Positions 42,573 to 45,537 of a DNA stretch of 45,537 bases are shown here, piece after piece. The notes beneath the pieces were generated by a model. The model made no database searches. It was not told the DNA's origin and saw only the letters and a list, made by a program, of their open reading frames with translations. The stretch lies in NCBI GenBank assembly GCA_021815205.1, contig JAKAHD010000002.1, positions 1 through 45,537 on the forward strand. Direction: 5' to 3'. Position numbers and translations under genes: made by a program. The stretch is from a bacterium. GTDB lineage: Bacteria > Patescibacteriota > Minisyncoccia > UBA6257 > GWB1-50-10. Position 1 is the stretch's first letter, and every line of letters starts with the position of its first letter.

Positions 42573-44462
42573 ATGAATATTACAGTAAGCGAAATACGCA
42601 AGCGATATCTCGAATTTTTTAAGAAACGGGGACACGTGATAATTCCCTCGGCGTCTTTGGTTCCAGAGAACGATCCGACAACCCTTTTCACGGGAAGCGG
42701 CATGCAACCCCTGCTCCCGTACCTTTTGGGCGCGCCGCATCCCGAGGGGAAGCGCATCGCGGATTCGCAGAAAAGTTTCCGCGCGGAAGATATTGACGAG
42801 GTGGGGGACAACCGCCACACAACATTTTTCGAAATGCTCGGGAACTGGTCCTTTGGTGATTATTTCAAAGAGGAGCAGCTCACGTGGGTTTTCGAATTTT
42901 TGACGGATAAGGCAGAAGGTGCCGGACTTAACCCTGCGAATTTGTATGTTACGGTATTTGCGGGCGACAAGGAAACCGGAATTCCGCGCGATGAAGCGTC
43001 AGTGGAAATTTGGAAAAAACTTTTTGGAGAGAAGGGCATTGAGGCGGACTACCTTGAGCTCGGTTCCACAGAGGAAGGAAGCGAGAAAGGAATGCGGGGG
43101 GGAAGAATCTTTTCCTACGATGTGAAGAAAAACTGGTGGAGCAGATCGGGCATTCCCGCGAACATGCCTCTCGGAGAGCCGGGGGGGCCGGATTCGGAGA
43201 TTTTCTATGACTTTGATCCGAGCGGGAAAACGCACAAGAAAGAGTTTGGCAAGGAATGCCATCCGAACTGCGACTGCGGACGGTTTTTGGAAATAGGGAA
43301 CTCCGTGTTCATGGAGTATAAGAAAAAAGAAAATGGAAGTTTCGAAAAGCTTGCTCAACGCAACGTGGATTTCGGTGGAGGATTGGAGCGTATCACCGCG
43401 GCGGCGAACCATAACCCCGATATTTTCTCAATTGATGTATTTGAACCGATCCTGAAATATCTCCCTAGTAATCTGCCGATCAGAAACAAGAGAATCATCG
43501 CCGATCACACGAGAGCGATGGTGTTCTTAATCGCAGACGGCGTGCGCCCCTCGAACAAAGGCGCGGGATACGTACTGCGCCGCCTTATGCGCCGCGCAAT
43601 GATCTACGAATATATGACGAGCGATCCCGACTTGAATCTTATTTCGGTGATCGCGGAGATCGTGAGAAAATACAGGGATGCGTATCCCGATTTGCAGGAA
43701 GAGACGATTATTCCCGTGTACGACGACGAGAATAAAAAATTCCTCGCTGCGTTCAAAAACGGCCTCAAGGAGTTCGACAAGCTTATTGAAAAGGGAGGCA
43801 TATCGGGCAAGGATATCTTCAATCTCTTTTCGACGTACGGATTGCCGTATGAATCCGCGTTCGAGTTTGCAAAAGAGCGCGCGGGCATCGAAATAAACAA
43901 GGATGAGTTTCAAAAAGAGATGGAACGGCATCGCGAACTTTCTCGCACCGCCTCGGCAGGCGCCTTCAAGGGCGGACTCGCGGACCATTCGGAAAAGACA
44001 ACCCGTTTGCACACCGCGCACCATTTACTTCTCAAGGCGCTCCAGATAGTATTGGGAACGCACGTGAAACAGCGGGGCTCGAACATTACGAGCGAACGCC
44101 TGCGGATGGATTTCTCGCATGATGCGAAGATGACGGAAGAACAGAAAAAGGAGGTGGAACGGATTGTGAATGAGAAAATCAGAGAGAATTTGCCGGTGCT
44201 TCGGAATGAGATGTCGCGGGAAGAGGCGGAACGGCTCTATGCGGAACATGAGTTCGGGCAGAAGTATCCCGATCGCGTATCCGTCTACTCGATAGGTCCC
44301 AAAGGCGCAACGCTTGAGAACCCGCAGTTTGAAAGAGCATTCTCGATCGAGTTTTGCGGAGGCCCCCATGTGACGCACACGGGCGAAATTGGGGATTTCA
44401 GGATTTTGAAAGAAGAAGCGAGCGCGGCGGGAGTGAGGAGGATAAAAGCGATAATTGAATAA
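42573..44462 (+). CDS. alaS: Alanyl-tRNA synthetase, short form
   Basis: Charges tRNA-Ala and edits mischarged Ser/Gly. A 629-aa protein: catalytic domain from the N-terminus (RYLEFFKKRGHVIIPSASLVPENDPTTLFTGSGMQPLLPYLLG, HTTFFEMLGNWSFGDYFKEE, VDFGGGLERI), tRNA-binding helices (ADHTRAMVFLIADGVRPSNKGAGYVLRRLMRRA), and an editing domain with HTAHH, MDFSH, CGGPHVTHTGEIGDFRILKE. It ends there, at about the last residue of the editing domain, where E. coli AlaRS continues for some 240 residues with DHHA1/C-Ala. This short form is what I expect in CPR. The usual FEMLGNFSFG is intact. Loss of C-Ala removes the tRNA-elbow contact and probably dimerisation. Confidence 0.93.
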   Translation: MNITVSEIRKRYLEFFKKRGHVIIPSASLVPENDPTTLFTGSGMQPLLPYLLGAPHPEGKRIADSQKSFRAEDIDEVGDNRHTTFFEMLGNWSFGDYFKEEQLTWVFEFLTDKAEGAGLNPANLYVTVFAGDKETGIPRDEASVEIWKKLFGEKGIEADYLELGSTEEGSEKGMRGGRIFSYDVKKNWWSRSGIPANMPLGEPGGPDSEIFYDFDPSGKTHKKEFGKECHPNCDCGRFLEIGNSVFMEYKKKENGSFEKLAQRNVDFGGGLERITAAANHNPDIFSIDVFEPILKYLPSNLPIRNKRIIADHTRAMVFLIADGVRPSNKGAGYVLRRLMRRAMIYEYMTSDPDLNLISVIAEIVRKYRDAYPDLQEETIIPVYDDENKKFLAAFKNGLKEFDKLIEKGGISGKDIFNLFSTYGLPYESAFEFAKERAGIEINKDEFQKEMERHRELSRTASAGAFKGGLADHSEKTTRLHTAHHLLLKALQIVLGTHVKQRGSNITSERLRMDFSHDAKMTEEQKKEVERIVNEKIRENLPVLRNEMSREEAERLYAEHEFGQKYPDRVSVYSIGPKGATLENPQFERAFSIEFCGGPHVTHTGEIGDFRILKEEASAAGVRRIKAIIE

Positions 44463-44463
44463 C

Positions 44464-44551
44464 ATAGAAGCAGATCATGCAGAAGCGCACGCGGATTAAC
44501 GCAGAAACATCTCTGCGTCGTTCTGCGAAGCTTCTGCGTTATCCGCTTCTA
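44464..44551. repeat. TAGAAGC/ACGCAGA hairpin element, copy 4
   Basis: TAGAAGCAGATCATGCAGA at the left, inner ACGCAGAAA / CTCTGCGT, then GCGAAGCTTCTGCGTTATC and CGCTTCTA at the right. It starts one base after the TAA stop of alaS, so here the stop is not part of the element. Confidence 0.7.
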
Positions 44552-44563
44552 CGATTCATCTGC

Positions 44564-44569
44564 TATACT
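44564..44569 (+). promoter_or_regulatory. Extended -10 box of the last gene
   Basis: TGC-TATACT ends 9 nt before GTG 44579. Confidence 0.45.
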
Positions 44570-44578
44570 AATGAAAAG

Positions 44579-45537
44579 TGCTTCGATTCAACCACACCTC
44601 CTCACGTCGATCACTCTTCATTATCGAGCATGAAGCCGGGTTTGAGGTAACGCGTGCGCGCATCGCTCCCGAAGGAAAGTTGATCCATGTTGTTTCCTCC
44701 GCATTCGTTTCGGATACGAGACGGTTTTTCCATCCTGTGAGAATGGGGGAGACGATCGCAGTTGCGCTGGGGAGCGCACATGCGACGACGATAGAGTCGT
44801 CGTTTTCTCTCACTCGTGACAACTCATCCACGGTCATTACGGAGAGCGAAATGGATCACCTCGTGTTCAAAGGATTGTGGGAATTTCTCCACCAGCATCG
44901 CGCGTGGGCGGCGAAAAAGATGAAGATATCCGATCTCTCACTCGTGCTTGCCTCAATCGAAGTAAAGGATGTCATGCTCGGGAGTCATCACGTGTTCAAC
45001 CCGATCGGATTCAAGGGGGGAGTGATCACCTTGCGTCTTCGGGGTACATTTGTCGCTCGTGAGCTTCTGCCCTCACTCGAACGGATAAGATCATGGGGTG
45101 CGCTTACGGTGATCGAGGAAGGCATTGCGCTTGCTGATGCGATACCCAAAGACGAATGTCTTCTCGCATGCGTCAACAGGAAGACAACCTCGGTATTCTC
45201 AAAAGGGCATGAAGCGTTCCGACACATCAAGGAGATCCTGTGGGGAACGGAAATATTCGCGAAAGCGCTCGGTGAATCGCTGGGGGTGGACTATGAGACG
45301 GCGGAGAGTATTCTCGCGTACGTCGGTGTGCACGGTGCATCTCCTTCGGTGGCTCGTCACTGCAGGTCGGTGGTGAAGCGGCAGTACGATGCGCTTCACG
45401 ATCTCGTGGATTCTGAAGTGATGAAAAGAAAGGCGGGAGTGAGACGGGCCGAGTTGTTCTTCTACTTTAAGGATATGGCGATCCCGGAATTTTTTTCCAA
45501 CGTGATGAAGGGGCGATACGTAAGGATTGACGAGTAT
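44579..45537 (+). CDS. FtsA/PilM-like actin-fold protein, 3' end outside the window
   Basis: The frame is open from GTG 44579 to the edge (319 codons, no stop). Start of the product: MLRFNHTSSRRSLFIIEHEA. The segment LSLVLASIEVKDVMLGSHHVFNPIGFKGGVITLRLRGTFVAREL resembles the 1C subdomain of FtsA and its CPR relatives (L-x-G-x-x-x-x-N-P-x-G-x-K/x-G). Later parts (WGALTVIEEGIALADAIP; KGHEAFRHIKEILWGTEIFAKALGESLGVDYETAES) fit the phosphate-binding and 'is-AE-K' regions of that family only loosely. If right, it is a membrane-associated filament protein of division or pilus assembly. An ATG at 44571 is in another frame and stops after 20 codons. The family call is tentative; coding character is strong. 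Confidence 0.6.

Overview
The window looks like a piece of a reduced Patescibacteria (CPR) genome, most likely a Parcubacteria-type bacterium. This rests on gene content: shortened housekeeping enzymes (AspRS without the GAD insertion, AlaRS without the C-terminal DHHA1/C-Ala part), an EF-P with a QQRKP loop, paired VirD4/TraG-like ATPases, a split ComEC, small DUF5652-like, DoxX and VKOR membrane proteins, and two large Cys-rich paralogues of a kind common in CPR genomes. UGA is used as a stop codon, so this is not a UGA-recoded lineage. I saw no rRNA, tRNA, CRISPR array or insertion-sequence transposase.

Layout. 0-8.8 kb: a small membrane protein, a Cas4/RecB-like nuclease, a FAD-linked oxidase, Cys-rich paralogue 1, tgt, an unknown gene and an M23 peptidase. 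8.9-13.4 kb: an RMD1-like protein on the minus strand, divergent from secD-secF, then a sigma-region-4/HARE-HTH regulator. 13.5-21.4 kb: two membrane proteins and two VirD4/TraG-like ATPases, with cutA, a tiny membrane protein and a leucyl aminopeptidase between them. 21.4-28.9 kb: efp (minus strand), mnmA, comEC split into a channel part and a metallo-beta-lactamase part, aspS and an extended adenylate kinase. 29-38.7 kb: a TrpR-like regulator, glycerate 2-kinase, PEP synthase, Cys-rich paralogue 2, a D-2-hydroxyacid dehydrogenase and enolase. Apart from the paralogue this is a lower-glycolysis set. 38.9-41 kb: three membrane or redox proteins (DoxX, Met-rich SHOCT, VKOR). 41.5 kb to the end: a low-GC orphan, alaS and the 5' part of an FtsA/PilM-like gene running off the edge.

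The most unusual signal is a dense population of short palindromic and tandem repeats. (i) Eight copies of a palindrome have 9-11 bp arms around a 6-bp core that is itself palindromic but varies between copies. (ii) A 90-120 bp hairpin element starts with TAGAAGC, and in three of four cases its first three bases are the stop codon of the upstream gene. (iii) Large nested hairpins have ATCCCGT...AGAAGC ends and one compensatory base change. (iv) Most striking, the same kinds of sequence occur in frame inside mnmA (four places), ppsA (three), tgt and pepA, where they add peptide to loops absent from the known family members. This resembles the Rickettsia palindromic elements, but here it involves several unrelated repeat families.

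Gene starts are also unusual. At many genes a TATAAT-like -10 box, often preceded by TGn, lies 6-9 nt before the start codon, which predicts leaderless mRNAs. Shine-Dalgarno sequences are rare. Possible regulatory RNAs are a leader before doxX that can hide its ribosome-binding site, and a roughly 145-nt closed-helix RNA at 29.0-29.16 kb. All functional calls are from reading the sequence; no database search was run.
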